A DNA stretch of 64,000 bases from Streptomyces sp. NBC_01445 (GCF_035918235.1 NZ_CP109485.1:9827001-9891000), one strand, 5' to 3'; counted from the stretch's first letter, positions 43,923-53,902 are shown. Notes: generated by a model not told the origin, from the letters alone. Numbers and translations: made by a program.

Positions 43923-45886
43923 GCGACGCGAGCGGGTTCGACCACGCCTGGCTGCCCGACGAGGCGCTGCGCGGCATCGGATCACGGCGCGTCGTGATCG
44001 AGGGCGACGGCCCGCTCGTCGACACGCTGCGCGCCGAAGTCACCTACGCCCAGGGCCAGTTCGGAACATTGCAGGGGGCCGGAGACGTCGTGTTCCGACT
44101 CGACGGCGATGCCGACACCGGCCCCGAGGGTTTCACCCTGACGCGGTCCGGCGGGCGCACCACTGTCACTGCCGCCGCTCCGGCCGGCCTCCTGTACGGC
44201 TTCTTCCATGTCGTGCGCCTCGGCGCCGCCGCGTTCACCGACGCCCCCGAGCAGACCCACCGCCCCGCCCTCTCCCGGCGCATGCTCAACCACTGGGACA
44301 ACATCGACGTGCATCCCGTGATGGGCCAGGTCGAGCGCGGCTACGCGGGCGGCTCGCTGTTCTGGGAAGACGGACGGGCGCGCGGGGACCGCGACCGGGT
44401 CCGCGCGTACGCACGGCTCCTCGCGGCCTGCGGGATCAACGCCGTCTGCGTCAACAACGTCAACGTCCATGGGACCGAGGCCCGACTCCTCACCGACCGC
44501 ATCGGTGAAACAGCCACCATCGCGGGTGAGTTGAGGAAGTACGGCATCCAAACCTACCTCTCCGTCAGCTTCGCCGCGCCCGTCGTCCTGGGCGGGCTCG
44601 ACACCGCCGACCCACTCGACGACGGTGTACGGGCCTGGTGGCGGAGGGCAGCCGACCGCGTGTACGCGCACATTCCTGACTTCGGCGGCTTCGTCGTCAA
44701 GGCCGACTCCGAAGGACAGCCGGGTCCCTTCGCCTACGGCCGCAGTCACGCCGACGGCGCGAACCTGATCGCCGACGCGCTCGCCCCGCACGGCGGCACC
44801 GTTCACTGGCGGGCCTTCGTCTACAACCACACACAGGACTGGCGCGACCGGACCACGGACCGGGCGCGCGCCGCGTACGACCACTTCGCCGCGCTCGACG
44901 GGCAGTTCAAGGACAACGCGGTGCTCCAGATCAAGCACGGACCGATGGACTTCCAGGTCCGCGAACCCGTCTCGCCGGTCATCGGCGCCCTGCCCCACAC
45001 CCGGGTCGCGGTCGAGCTGCAGGCCACCCAGGAGTACACCGGGCAACAGCGGCACGTGTGCGCGCTCGCCCCGATGTGGTCCGGGGTGCTCGGCTTCCGG
45101 CCCGAGGGCGAGAACGGCGCCACCGTCGGCCAACTCGCCGGCGGTGGCGGCCTGGTGGCCGTATCGAACACCGGATCCGACCCCTACTGGACCGGGCACC
45201 CGCTCGCCCAGTACAACCTGTACGCGTTCGGCCGCCTGGCCTGGCAGCCGGACGCCGACCAGGAGCAACTCCTCGACGAGTGGACCGAGTTGACGTTCAC
45301 ACCGGAACGCACCGCCGACCCCGAGCGGCTGCGCTCCGGCCTGCGTGCGGTACTGCGCGGGTCCTGGACGACGTACGAGAAGTACACCGCGCCGCTGGGC
45401 GTCGGCTTCATGGTGCAACCCGGGCACCACTACGGGCCCAGCGTCGACGGGTACGAGTACAGCCCTTGGGGCACCTACCACTTCGCAGACCGCGACGGCC
45501 TCGGTGTCGACCGCAGCCGCGCCACCGGCACCGGATATGCGGCCCAGTACGCGAAACCCTGGTCACAGACGTACGAGACGCCCGAGAGCTGCCCCGACGA
45601 GCTGCTCCTGTTCTTCCATCACGTCCCGTACGGGCACGTCCTGCAGAGCGGCAAGACGGTGATCCAGCACATCTACGACACCCACTTCGAGGGCGTCGAG
45701 GAGGCCGAGACGGCACAAGGAGTGTGGGCGTCGCTGGCCGATCTGATGGCGCCCGCGCGGCACGCCCGGGTGGCCGAGCTGTACGAGGAGCAGCTGCGCA
45801 GCGCCCGTGAGTGGCGCGACCACGTGAACAGCTACTTCCTGCGCAAGTCCGGGATCCCGGACGCGGGCGGGCGCCGCATCCACTAG
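43919..45886 (+). CDS. aguA: GH67 alpha-glucuronidase
   Basis: A 655-residue cytoplasmic alpha-glucuronidase that removes (4-O-methyl)glucuronic acid from the non-reducing end of imported xylo-oligosaccharides. Active-site residues are placed by motif: acid Glu265 in KADSEGQPGP, bases Asp344 and Glu349 in QIKHGPMDFQVREP. Other hallmarks are LLYGFFHVVRLG, MLNHWDNIDVHP and GYEYSPWGTYHFADRDGLGVDR. No signal peptide, as expected for the family. It overlaps the GH2 gene by four bases. It is the strongest single indicator that this locus handles glucuronoxylan. Confidence 0.95.
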   Translation: MSDASGFDHAWLPDEALRGIGSRRVVIEGDGPLVDTLRAEVTYAQGQFGTLQGAGDVVFRLDGDADTGPEGFTLTRSGGRTTVTAAAPAGLLYGFFHVVRLGAAAFTDAPEQTHRPALSRRMLNHWDNIDVHPVMGQVERGYAGGSLFWEDGRARGDRDRVRAYARLLAACGINAVCVNNVNVHGTEARLLTDRIGETATIAGELRKYGIQTYLSVSFAAPVVLGGLDTADPLDDGVRAWWRRAADRVYAHIPDFGGFVVKADSEGQPGPFAYGRSHADGANLIADALAPHGGTVHWRAFVYNHTQDWRDRTTDRARAAYDHFAALDGQFKDNAVLQIKHGPMDFQVREPVSPVIGALPHTRVAVELQATQEYTGQQRHVCALAPMWSGVLGFRPEGENGATVGQLAGGGGLVAVSNTGSDPYWTGHPLAQYNLYAFGRLAWQPDADQEQLLDEWTELTFTPERTADPERLRSGLRAVLRGSWTTYEKYTAPLGVGFMVQPGHHYGPSVDGYEYSPWGTYHFADRDGLGVDRSRATGTGYAAQYAKPWSQTYETPESCPDELLLFFHHVPYGHVLQSGKTVIQHIYDTHFEGVEEAETAQGVWASLADLMAPARHARVAELYEEQLRSAREWRDHVNSYFLRKSGIPDAGGRRIH

Positions 45887-45902
45887 CCGGTCCTGCGCCG
45901 GT

Positions 45903-47930
45903 CTACTCGAGGCGCAGTACGCACACGCCCAGCGGGTCGAGCGTGAGGGGCTCGCCGGGCGCGTACGCCTTGCCCGTCAGGAGGTCCGTCGCCGACTCGT
46001 GGACCGTCAACTCCGCCCCCGACGAGGTGTGGTTGAGAAGGAACAGCAGGCGCGTCCCGTCGGGTGCGACGCGGGTCGCCGTCTCCACGCCGGCCATCTC
46101 TGCGTACGGACCGACGAGACCGTGTCGGGCGAGCACCTGGCGCACCACCCGGTCCGTACCCGCATCGTCGAGCTGCGTTGCCACGTACCAGCCCTCGCCA
46201 CCGCGCTCCCCGAAACGGTTTCGGGTGACGGCGGGCGTTCCGGCGTAGAAGTCGGTGGTGTAGGCGGCGACGGGCTCGGCGCCCTGCGGCACGACGAGCT
46301 CGAAGACCAGGCGGGCCGGTGAGCGCAGGTCGCCGAAGTCGACCGGGTTCGTCACCTCCGCCGCCCGGGAGTCCCACTCGTCGACCCGAACGCCCATCAG
46401 CGGCCCGAGCGGGCCCGGCACATCCGTGAGGAAGGCGCGGTCGTGTTCGTCGCCGCGCCCGGACAGGTAGGTCGTCACCACGGTCCCGCCCCGCTCCGCC
46501 ACCGCCTCCAGACGTGCGGCCAGGTCTCCCTTCACCAGGTGCAGCAGGGGTGCGAGGACCACGTCGTACGCAGACAGGTCCGCTGTCACGGGGACGACAT
46601 CGACGTCCGCGCCCGCCGTGCGCGCGGCCCGGTAGTAGGAGTGCACGACATCCTGGTAGCGCACCAGCCGCGACGGGCCGTCCGACATCTCCAGCGCCCA
46701 CCAGCTGTCCCAGTCGAAGAGCAGCGCGGTCCGCGCGGGCGTCCGGGCGCCGAGCGTGACCCCGCCCGCCTCAGCCAACTCCCGCCCCAGTGCCGCCACG
46801 TCCCGGAAGACGCGGGTGTCTTCACGACCCGCGTGGCCGATGACCGCCCCGTGGTACTTCTCGCACGCCCCGCGCGAGGCCCGCATCTGGAAGTACAGGA
46901 TCGCGTCCGCGCCGTGCGCCACCGCCTGCCAGCTCGCGAGCCGCAATTCGCCGGGCCTGCGCAGCGGATTGACGTCGCGGCAGGCTGTGGTGGACGGCGT
47001 CTGCTCCATCAGCCAGAACGGGGCGCCGCCCTTCAGGCCGCGCATCAGGTCGTGCGCGAGGGCCGGCCAGGTCGGCGGTGCGTCCAGCGGCGGATAGCTG
47101 TCCCACGACGCGAAGTCGAGATGCGGTGCCCAGCGGTGATAGTCCAACGGCCGGTACATCCCCATGAAGTTGGTGGTCACGGGGATGTGCGGACTGTGGG
47201 CGCGCACGGCCTCCTTCTCGGCGATGAAGCAGCCGAGCAGCGCGTCCGTGCTGAACCGGTGATAGTCAAGCGTGATGCCCTGGAACGCCGTGTGGTCCGG
47301 GCCACGCCAGTGCTCGGTGAGGGCGCTGGGCGGCTCGATCTCGGACCAGTCCGTGTAGCGGTGCGACCAGAAGGTCGTCCACCACGCGTCGTTCAGGGCG
47401 TCCAGCGAGCCGTACTTCTCCAGCAGCCAGCCACGGAACGCCTCCGCGCACAGACCGCAGTAACAGATGCCGCCGTACTCGTTGTTGATGTGCCAGGCGA
47501 GCAGCGCCGGATGGTCCGCGTACCGCTCTGCTATCCGTCCCGCCAGCGTCGTGGACAGGCGGCGGTACGCCGGCGAGCTCGGACAGAAGTTGTGCCGCTG
47601 CCCGTAGCCGTGCCGGTGGCCCTCGAAGTCGGTGCGGTTCACCTCCGGGTGGGCCTTCGCGAGCCAGGGCGGCAGCGCGGCCGTGCCGGTGGCCAGGACG
47701 ATGCGCCGCCCCTCGGCCGCAGCCCGGTCCACGATCCGGTCGAGGACCGTGAAGTCGTAGGTGTCCGGGGCAGGTTGGAGCAGCGACCACGCGAACACGC
47801 CCACCGTCAGCGTGTCGATCCCGGCTTTGCCGAACAGGCGGTGGTCAGCCTCCCAGACCTCCTCGGGCCACTGCTCGGGGTTGTAGTCACCGCCGTAGGG
47901 GATGGCGGGGGTGGCGGGCACGCCGTTCAT
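45903..47930 (-). CDS. GH42 beta-galactosidase
   Basis: A 675-residue cytoplasmic GH42 enzyme. It opens with PYGGDYNPEQWPEEVW, the usual N-terminus. The acid/base is Glu151 in AWHINNEYGG and the nucleophile Glu309 in FWLMEQTPS. A cysteine cluster (FCPSS, ICYCGLC) would bind the structural zinc. Last gene of the six-gene operon; its ATG overlaps the DUF624 stop as ATGA. In this context it may act on beta-galactosyl or alpha-L-arabinopyranosyl decorations of xylo-oligosaccharides. The stop lies 17 bp from the end of the convergent GH67 gene. Confidence 0.93.
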   Translation of the reverse strand: MNGVPATPAIPYGGDYNPEQWPEEVWEADHRLFGKAGIDTLTVGVFAWSLLQPAPDTYDFTVLDRIVDRAAAEGRRIVLATGTAALPPWLAKAHPEVNRTDFEGHRHGYGQRHNFCPSSPAYRRLSTTLAGRIAERYADHPALLAWHINNEYGGICYCGLCAEAFRGWLLEKYGSLDALNDAWWTTFWSHRYTDWSEIEPPSALTEHWRGPDHTAFQGITLDYHRFSTDALLGCFIAEKEAVRAHSPHIPVTTNFMGMYRPLDYHRWAPHLDFASWDSYPPLDAPPTWPALAHDLMRGLKGGAPFWLMEQTPSTTACRDVNPLRRPGELRLASWQAVAHGADAILYFQMRASRGACEKYHGAVIGHAGREDTRVFRDVAALGRELAEAGGVTLGARTPARTALLFDWDSWWALEMSDGPSRLVRYQDVVHSYYRAARTAGADVDVVPVTADLSAYDVVLAPLLHLVKGDLAARLEAVAERGGTVVTTYLSGRGDEHDRAFLTDVPGPLGPLMGVRVDEWDSRAAEVTNPVDFGDLRSPARLVFELVVPQGAEPVAAYTTDFYAGTPAVTRNRFGERGGEGWYVATQLDDAGTDRVVRQVLARHGLVGPYAEMAGVETATRVAPDGTRLLFLLNHTSSGAELTVHESATDLLTGKAYAPGEPLTLDPLGVCVLRLE

Positions 47931-48643
47931 GCGGTGAAGTCCTCCTGGGTCTCGGCGATGATCGGACGGCTGGAGTGCAGCAGCGACAGGAGCAGTACCG
48001 GAGCGAGCAGCAGAGGAAGCGCCTCGGTCCACCACAAGGTGGCCGCGGTCGCGACGACGAGCAGACTGGCCGCGCCGAGTGTCGCCCGGCCGTGCCGCAG
48101 CAGGAAGTATCCGGCGAGCCGCGCCGTGTCGACGGCCCGGAACGTGAACAGGGACGTAAGCACCAGCGCGTGCGCGCCCCAGAGAAGCGCGCCCACGCCG
48201 ATGACCCCGAGCAGTACCGCCCACCAGCCGGGCAGTCCGGTCGAGGCGAAATGGGTGAGGCCGTACGCGATGACGGTCAGCCAGGCGAGCAGCGGAACGC
48301 ATATCCGCAACGCGGCGGCGGAGTTGAGGCGTAGCCCTCGCAGGTAGGCGCGGGCCGGACGCAGTTCCGTCAGGTCGCGGCTGCGGTGGTGCAAGGCGTA
48401 CAGGGCGGCGGACAGGGCCGGGCCGAGCGGCGCGAGGCACAACGCCGCGAGCGGCAGGTTCGCCGGGTCCGCACCGAGGAACAGGAGCCCGAACAGGCTG
48501 GGCGCCAGCGTGAGCAGCAGCAGACCCTCGACGGTCAGCAGCGTGTGAATGAAGGCGCAGGCCCGCGACAACGGTCCGTCACCGAAGACGCGGGAGGCGC
48601 GCGGCAGGGCCGCCCCGGGGGAGCCGGCCTGTGCGGCGCTCAT
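47927..48643 (-). CDS. DUF624 (YesL-like) membrane protein
   Basis: A 238-residue protein with about six hydrophobic segments (for example LLTVEGLLLLTLAPSLFGLLFLG and GWWAVLLGVIGVGALLWGA). The FGDGPLSRACAFIHTLLTVE start fits DUF624, a family usually encoded with LplABC-type oligosaccharide transporters. Its role is unknown, perhaps helping transporter function. It overlaps both neighbours by four bases (ATGA each side), so it is locked into the operon. Confidence 0.85.
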   Translation of the reverse strand: MSAAQAGSPGAALPRASRVFGDGPLSRACAFIHTLLTVEGLLLLTLAPSLFGLLFLGADPANLPLAALCLAPLGPALSAALYALHHRSRDLTELRPARAYLRGLRLNSAAALRICVPLLAWLTVIAYGLTHFASTGLPGWWAVLLGVIGVGALLWGAHALVLTSLFTFRAVDTARLAGYFLLRHGRATLGAASLLVVATAATLWWTEALPLLLAPVLLLSLLHSSRPIIAETQEDFTA

Positions 48644-50142
48644 CCGGAACCCCCGCCCCCGAGGATCCGGCCCTCGTCCCACCAGTCGGGAGACTCCTCG
48701 ATCACCGGGCTGAGCTCGACCAGCGTCACCTCGTGCCGCTCGAGCGTGAGGCAGACGTCCACCCTGAACCCCTCGATGGGCAGCCGGAGATGGGACCTAC
48801 CCGGTTCCGCGGCGTCGTGCAGCATGTCGAGCTGGTGCGGGCGTGGTGAGCGTGGGCTGCCCATCCGGCGCCACGCGGTGTACGCGTTGCCGCGCTCCTC
48901 GTCGACGCTGGAGCGACGCAGGAAGACCGCGCCGCGCTCGGCGCCGCCGACCGGGACGGACAGCCGCAGCGTGTGCTGGTCTGTCCCGGGCGGCGCCCAC
49001 GCCAGAACCGTGACCCGTCCGTCGGGGTGCCGGGTGACGAGATGGTCGTCGCCACGGGCCAGCACATCACGACCCATGCGGGCCATGAACGCGTACAGGT
49101 GGTACGTGGGCTTCCTGACCTGGCGGTGCGTCAGGAGACCGAAGCCGCCGTGGAACAGCGCCGTCGGAACCCCCACCTCCTCGAACATGTCGCTGAACGT
49201 CCAGTACGAGAAGGAGTCCACCAGATCCCCGCCGGCCGCCAGGACCGGAGCCAGGTACGCGGCGTGAAAGGCCGTGTCGTGGACCGGGTTGTCCGGGCGG
49301 TAGGAAGAGTTGAACTCCGTGATGTGGACCGGGAGTTCGGCCAGCGGTGTGCCCTTCAGCTCGCGCCGCGGGGCCCCGAACTGCTCCAGCAGGCGCTCGG
49401 CCGGGGCCAGCGTCTGGTAGGTACCGAACGGCACCGGCTGCGCGGGCCCCGAGGTGTACGCATGGCGTGACACGAAGTCGACCGGCAGATCCCGCCGCTC
49501 CACGAACTCCGCGAACCGCCCGAGCCAGCCCTCGTCCGCGCCGGGCGACACGGCGGGCCCGCCTACCTGGAGCGACGCGTCGACGTCCTTCACCGCATGC
49601 GCCGTCACCTCGTACAGGCGGTGGTACGCCGCCTGGTCGGCGCCCTCCCAGAAATCCGGCAGATCCGGCTCGTTCCACACCTCGACGGGCCAGTCGCGCA
49701 CCTCCTCCAGGCCGTAACGGTCCACGAGGTGGGTCAGTGTCGCGCGCACCAGGTCCGCCCATTCCCGGTGTGAGGAGGGCGGCGTCACATTTCCCTGCCA
49801 CCAGAAGACGGTCTGCCCGCCGGACGCCAACTCGTCTGGCATGAAGCCGAGTTCGAGGAAGGGACGGATGCCGAGTGCGAGGCAGGCGTCGACGACCTGA
49901 TCGACGTAGGTGAACGAATGATGCACCTGCCGGGCGCCCTGCCACTCGTACGGCCGGTACACGCCCATCCCGTCGCTGAACAGCCCGTGCCCGCGGATGT
50001 GCCGGAAGCCGATCTCCTTCTGGAGCAGCGCGAGGGAGTCCTGGTAGTCGCGGCGCAGGGCGAGTTCGAGGCGGCCCGTGCCGACGCACGCCCGCCACGC
50101 CTCGGAGAGGACGCCCTGCGACTCGGCCGGGACGCGGATCAT
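48640..50142 (-). CDS. GH39 beta-xylosidase
   Basis: A 500-residue cytoplasmic beta-xylosidase-type enzyme. Acid/base Glu158 is in VEVWNEPDLPDFW and nucleophile Glu276 in VHITEFNSSY. The conserved start FRHIRGHGLFSDGMGVYR and DFVSRHAYTS also match GH39. The C-terminal 130 residues form the usual beta-sandwich. It is translationally coupled to the binding-protein gene upstream (ATGA overlap) and to DUF624 downstream, so import and intracellular cleavage of xylo-oligomers are encoded side by side. Confidence 0.93.
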   Translation of the reverse strand: MIRVPAESQGVLSEAWRACVGTGRLELALRRDYQDSLALLQKEIGFRHIRGHGLFSDGMGVYRPYEWQGARQVHHSFTYVDQVVDACLALGIRPFLELGFMPDELASGGQTVFWWQGNVTPPSSHREWADLVRATLTHLVDRYGLEEVRDWPVEVWNEPDLPDFWEGADQAAYHRLYEVTAHAVKDVDASLQVGGPAVSPGADEGWLGRFAEFVERRDLPVDFVSRHAYTSGPAQPVPFGTYQTLAPAERLLEQFGAPRRELKGTPLAELPVHITEFNSSYRPDNPVHDTAFHAAYLAPVLAAGGDLVDSFSYWTFSDMFEEVGVPTALFHGGFGLLTHRQVRKPTYHLYAFMARMGRDVLARGDDHLVTRHPDGRVTVLAWAPPGTDQHTLRLSVPVGGAERGAVFLRRSSVDEERGNAYTAWRRMGSPRSPRPHQLDMLHDAAEPGRSHLRLPIEGFRVDVCLTLERHEVTLVELSPVIEESPDWWDEGRILGGGGSG

Positions 50143-51794
50143 GCGTTGTCCTTCTTGTACCGCTCGTAGGCCTTGTTGTGCAGATCCACGAGCTGCTGCA
50201 TGTTCTTGGCCTTCAGCTCGGTGACGTAGTCGTCCCACTCGGACAGCGGCCGCTTGCCGAGCGCGAACTTGAGGGTGTTCTGGTTCATGTGGTCCGTGAG
50301 CGGCGTCTCCCAGAGCGAGGCCTGCTCCTGCTCCGCGGACAGCAGCGGGTGGGCCGGGGCGATCGGCGTCTGCTTCCGCGAGGCCATCACGTCCTGGAAC
50401 TTCTTCTCGTCCGGGCTGAACGAGGAGGACACCAGCTGCCAGCTGCCGCCGTAGGTGAAGACGCCGTTGAAGAAGCCGTAGTCCTTCTGCAGATCCTTGG
50501 GGGCCTTGGGGTCGGAACCCATGAGGCTGATGCCTGGCTTCAGCTTGTACTGACCGCCGGACCCGGTGTACGTGACGCCCTCGACGCCCCACTTGCAGAA
50601 CGCCTGGCCTTCGTCCGAGTAGAAGAGCCAGTCCGTGAACTGCATCAGCGCGACGAAGTTGTCGCTCTTGAGCGCCTTGCTGGAGATCATGAGGCCGTTC
50701 TCCAGGCGGATGCCGCCGAGCACGACTTCACCGGCCGGGCCGATCGGCACCGGAATCATCTCGATCTTCGCGCCCTTCACCTGCCGCTCGAGGTTGTAGC
50801 GGTACTTCTGCACCAGCTCCTGTGGGTTCGCGCTGATCGCGAAGGACTTCTCCGCCAGCAGCTTCTTCACCGCGTTGTCGTCGGTCTGGGTGAAGCTCTC
50901 GGGGTCCATCAGCTTCTCGGCGACCAGCTTGCGCAGATACTCGATGACCTGCCGGAACTCGTCCGTCGCCCCGGTGAAGACGAACTTCTGCGTCTTCGTG
51001 TCGAAGGTGATGTTCTCGTACGTCCAGCCGGCCCGGACGCCGTACGCCTGCCCGAGATAGCTGAGCAGGGCGGCCGCCGGGAAGACGGTGTTGGTGCTCC
51101 AGCGGTCGGAGAGGGGGTAGCTGTCGGGGTACTCCGCCTTGATCGCCTTGAGGACGTCGTACACCTCGTCCCACGTCGAGGGCAGGCTCACGCCGATCTT
51201 GTCGAGGACGTCGGTGCGGAAGGACAGCGAGTATCCGGACTTGGGCTTCTCGTGGAGCCCGGGCAGCAGGTAGTACTTTCCGTCGGACTGGCGGATGGAG
51301 TCCAGCTCGGGCTCGAGCTTCCAGCGCTTGACCTTGTCCTGGAAGTTGGGCATCAGGTGCACGTACTCGCTCACCGGCAGGATCGCGCCCGAGGAGACGA
51401 ACGCGACCTCGGAGGGGTGGTACGTCTTGGGGATGAGGAAGGGGGCGTCGCCCGAGCCGATCAGCAGGCTGCGCTTCTTCTCGTAGTCGCTCAGCGGGAC
51501 GTCGACGGGCTGCAGCGTGATGCCGGTGCGCTTGGTGACCTCCTTCCAGAACAGCCAGCTCTTCTTCGTCGGGTACGTCGGGTTGTTGTTGTGCAGGACG
51601 GAGAAGGACAGCGCCTTGGGCGCCTTGAACTGCTCGCCGGCGTTGTACTTCTTCATGGCGCCGTTCTGCTTCTTCGACAGGTCCTTGCTGTCGCCGCCGT
51701 CGTCACCACTGCCGCAGCCGGTGAGTACGGCGAGTCCGGCGAACCCCGCCGCGGCGAGCAGCGACCTTCTCGACAGCTGGCCTGTATTCGTCAC
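50139..51794 (-). CDS. Oligosaccharide-binding lipoprotein (LipO/YtcQ-like)
   Basis: A 551-residue solute-binding protein. The N-terminus has a twin-arginine signal (SRRSLLAAAGF) ending in lipobox LTGC, then a charged linker and the two-lobed binding domain. Motifs such as LFWKEVTKRTGITLQPVDVP and YYLLPGLHEKPKSGYSLSFR match the LipO/YtcQ cluster. The start is GTG 51794 with GGGAG upstream. Unusually it follows the two permeases (64-bp gap) rather than preceding them. Its stop overlaps the GH39 start. The ligand is probably a xylo-oligosaccharide. Confidence 0.92.
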   Translation of the reverse strand: MTNTGQLSRRSLLAAAGFAGLAVLTGCGSGDDGGDSKDLSKKQNGAMKKYNAGEQFKAPKALSFSVLHNNNPTYPTKKSWLFWKEVTKRTGITLQPVDVPLSDYEKKRSLLIGSGDAPFLIPKTYHPSEVAFVSSGAILPVSEYVHLMPNFQDKVKRWKLEPELDSIRQSDGKYYLLPGLHEKPKSGYSLSFRTDVLDKIGVSLPSTWDEVYDVLKAIKAEYPDSYPLSDRWSTNTVFPAAALLSYLGQAYGVRAGWTYENITFDTKTQKFVFTGATDEFRQVIEYLRKLVAEKLMDPESFTQTDDNAVKKLLAEKSFAISANPQELVQKYRYNLERQVKGAKIEMIPVPIGPAGEVVLGGIRLENGLMISSKALKSDNFVALMQFTDWLFYSDEGQAFCKWGVEGVTYTGSGGQYKLKPGISLMGSDPKAPKDLQKDYGFFNGVFTYGGSWQLVSSSFSPDEKKFQDVMASRKQTPIAPAHPLLSAEQEQASLWETPLTDHMNQNTLKFALGKRPLSEWDDYVTELKAKNMQQLVDLHNKAYERYKKDNA

Positions 51795-51858
51795 GTGAAC
51801 TCCCTTGTTCTACAAGTCTGTTGAGGCGTGATTGCGTTCATGCGTGAAGTGGTTGCGC

Positions 51859-52770
51859 TCAGCCCTTGACCGCGCCGAGCATCACGCCCGAGACGAAGTA
51901 CCGCTGCACGAAGGGGTATACGGCGAGGATCGGCAGCGCCGTGAGCACGATGGTCACGGACTGGATGTTCGCGGCGGCCTGGGTGAGCTGGTCGGCCGCG
52001 GCCCCCGCGTTGCCACCCTCGGTGGCGCCCGCGATGAGGTTGCGCAGATAGACGGTGACCGGCATCAGATCGGCCCTGTCCATGTACAGGAACGCCGAGA
52101 ACCATGAGTTCCAGAACGACACCGAGTAGAAGAGCACCATGGTCGCGATGACGGCCTTCGACAACGGCAGGACGATCCGCAGCAGAGTCCCGTACGAGCT
52201 CAGGCCGTCGATCTGCGCGGCCTCCTCGAGCTCCGCCGGCATGTTCTCGAAGAACGCCTTCATCACCAGGAGGTTGAAGACGCTGATGGCGTTCGGCAGG
52301 GCGATCGCCCAGATCGAGTTCTTCAGGCCGAGGCTGGTGATCAGCACGTAGTTGGGGATCAGGCCACCGGAGAAGAACATCGTGAAGACGGCGATGCCGA
52401 CGAGGAACGTACGCCCGCGCAGGTCCTTCTTCGACAAAACGTATGCGTAGATCGTGGTGAGGGCCATGGCGACAGCGGTGGAGAGCACCGTATAGAGGAC
52501 GGTGTTCCCGTAGCTTCGCCAGAACGTCCCGTCCTGGAAGACGATCCTGTACGTGGTGAGGTTGAAGCCCTTGGGCCACAGCGTCACTTCGCCCGCCCGG
52601 ATCTGGTGCTCCCCGCTGAACGAGCGGGCGACGATGTTGATGATCGGGTAGAGCGTGACCACCACGACCAGCGTCAGGATCACGGCGTTGAAGCCTTGGA
52701 AGACACGGTAGCCGCGGGTCGGGCCGGTCACGGTCGTTGCGGTGCGCGGCCCGGTCTGGATGCTTACCAC
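51859..52770 (-). CDS. Sugar ABC transporter permease, MalG type
   Basis: A 303-residue inner-membrane permease with six predicted segments. The EAA loop is ELEEAAQIDGLSSYGTLLRIVLP and the C-terminus AVYPFVQRYFVSGVMLGAVKG is the canonical MalG ending. GTG 52770 overlaps the last seven bases of the upstream permease gene, which suggests coupled translation. It pairs with the permease 52764-53750. No ATPase is encoded in the operon. Confidence 0.92.
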   Translation of the reverse strand: MVSIQTGPRTATTVTGPTRGYRVFQGFNAVILTLVVVVTLYPIINIVARSFSGEHQIRAGEVTLWPKGFNLTTYRIVFQDGTFWRSYGNTVLYTVLSTAVAMALTTIYAYVLSKKDLRGRTFLVGIAVFTMFFSGGLIPNYVLITSLGLKNSIWAIALPNAISVFNLLVMKAFFENMPAELEEAAQIDGLSSYGTLLRIVLPLSKAVIATMVLFYSVSFWNSWFSAFLYMDRADLMPVTVYLRNLIAGATEGGNAGAAADQLTQAAANIQSVTIVLTALPILAVYPFVQRYFVSGVMLGAVKG

Positions 52771-53750
52771 AGGCTCGTCCCCACGGTCTTGCGCGACAGC
52801 CGGTTCGCGGACGTGATCAGCAGGAGGCCGATGACCGCCTCGAACAGGCCGATGGCGGCGGCATAGCTGAAGGAGTTCGACTCGACACCGGTGCGGTACA
52901 GATAGGTGGAGATGACGTCGGCCGTCGGGTACGTCAGCGGGTTGTAGAGCAGCAGGATCTTCTCGAAGCCGACCACCATGAACGTGCCGATGTTGAGGAT
53001 CAGCAGCGTGATCATGGTGGGGCGGATGCCGGGGAGCGTCACGTGCCAGGTCTGCTGCCAGCGGTTCGCGCCATCGATCCGGGCCGCCTCGTACAGGTCC
53101 TCGTCGATCGTGCTCAACGCGGCGAGATAGAGGATCGTGCCCCAGCCGGCCGTCTGCCAGACCTCGGAACCGACGTAGATCGTCCGGAACCAGCCGGGCT
53201 CCTGGATGAACCGGACCGGGTCGTGGCCGAACGTCGTGAGCATGTGGTTGATCGGGCCGTCCGACGCCAGCATCTGCACCGTGATGCCCGCGACGATCAC
53301 GATGGACAGGAAGTGCGGCAGGTACGAGATCGACTGCACGAATCGTTTCAGTGCGGTGCGCCGGACCTCGTTGAGCAGCAGGGCCAGCACGATCGGCACC
53401 GGGAAGCAGAACAGCAGCGTCAGCAGGCCCATCCAGAGCGTGTTCCGGAAGACCTGCCAGAACGACGGGTCGCTGAGGAACATCTGCACATAGCGCAGGC
53501 CCACCCACTCCTCGCCGAGGATCGAACCGCCCGGCTCGAAGCGGCGGAACGCAATCACGTTGCCGATCATCGGCAGATAGCGGAAGACCAGGAAGAACAG
53601 GATCGGCAGCACCGCGAGGGAGTACAGCTGCCAGTCGCGGCGCAGTGATCGGCGCCAGGAACGACGGCCGGACGGAAGCTTCTTGTCGGGCGGCGGGTCG
53701 GGCGGGGCGCCGGTGCGGGGCTGGCTGCCCGTCATGGTGGAGGAGCTCAT
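52764..53750 (-). CDS. Sugar ABC transporter permease, LplB type
   Basis: A 328-residue permease, first gene of the six-gene operon. After a proline-rich cytoplasmic tail come six segments starting LPILFFLVFRYLPMIGNVIAF, with the LplB-type loop EWVGLRYVQMF and the EAA loop YEAARIDGANRWQQTWHVTLP. I use ATG 53750 with AAAGG upstream; the open frame continues to 53888 but through the promoter. A LacI-type site lies 66 bp upstream (53816-53832), shared with the divergent esterase gene. Confidence 0.92.
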   Translation of the reverse strand: MSSSTMTGSQPRTGAPPDPPPDKKLPSGRRSWRRSLRRDWQLYSLAVLPILFFLVFRYLPMIGNVIAFRRFEPGGSILGEEWVGLRYVQMFLSDPSFWQVFRNTLWMGLLTLLFCFPVPIVLALLLNEVRRTALKRFVQSISYLPHFLSIVIVAGITVQMLASDGPINHMLTTFGHDPVRFIQEPGWFRTIYVGSEVWQTAGWGTILYLAALSTIDEDLYEAARIDGANRWQQTWHVTLPGIRPTMITLLILNIGTFMVVGFEKILLLYNPLTYPTADVISTYLYRTGVESNSFSYAAAIGLFEAVIGLLLITSANRLSRKTVGTSLW

Positions 53751-53815
53751 GCAGGGCCTTTCGTCACACGGGCAGGCAGAGGTCATCACAAGGGCGGGGA
53801 ACGAGTACCGAGAAC

Positions 53816-53832
53816 TTTCGGGAATCTTCCGG
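53816..53832 (-). promoter_or_regulatory. Candidate LacI operator A, CCGGAAG-N4-CCGAAA
   Basis: On the minus strand this is CCGGAAG-ATTC-CCGAAA. The same pattern occurs at 55001-55017 and 56212-56228. It lies between the divergent transporter operon and the CE7 esterase gene, 66 and 71 bp from their starts. Confidence 0.65.
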
Positions 53833-53902
53833 TAACGTCGCCGCAACCTAAAGCCGCTCCCGACCCCTGTCAATGGGTGCCGCATCAATGGGAGTTGGCT
53901 CC

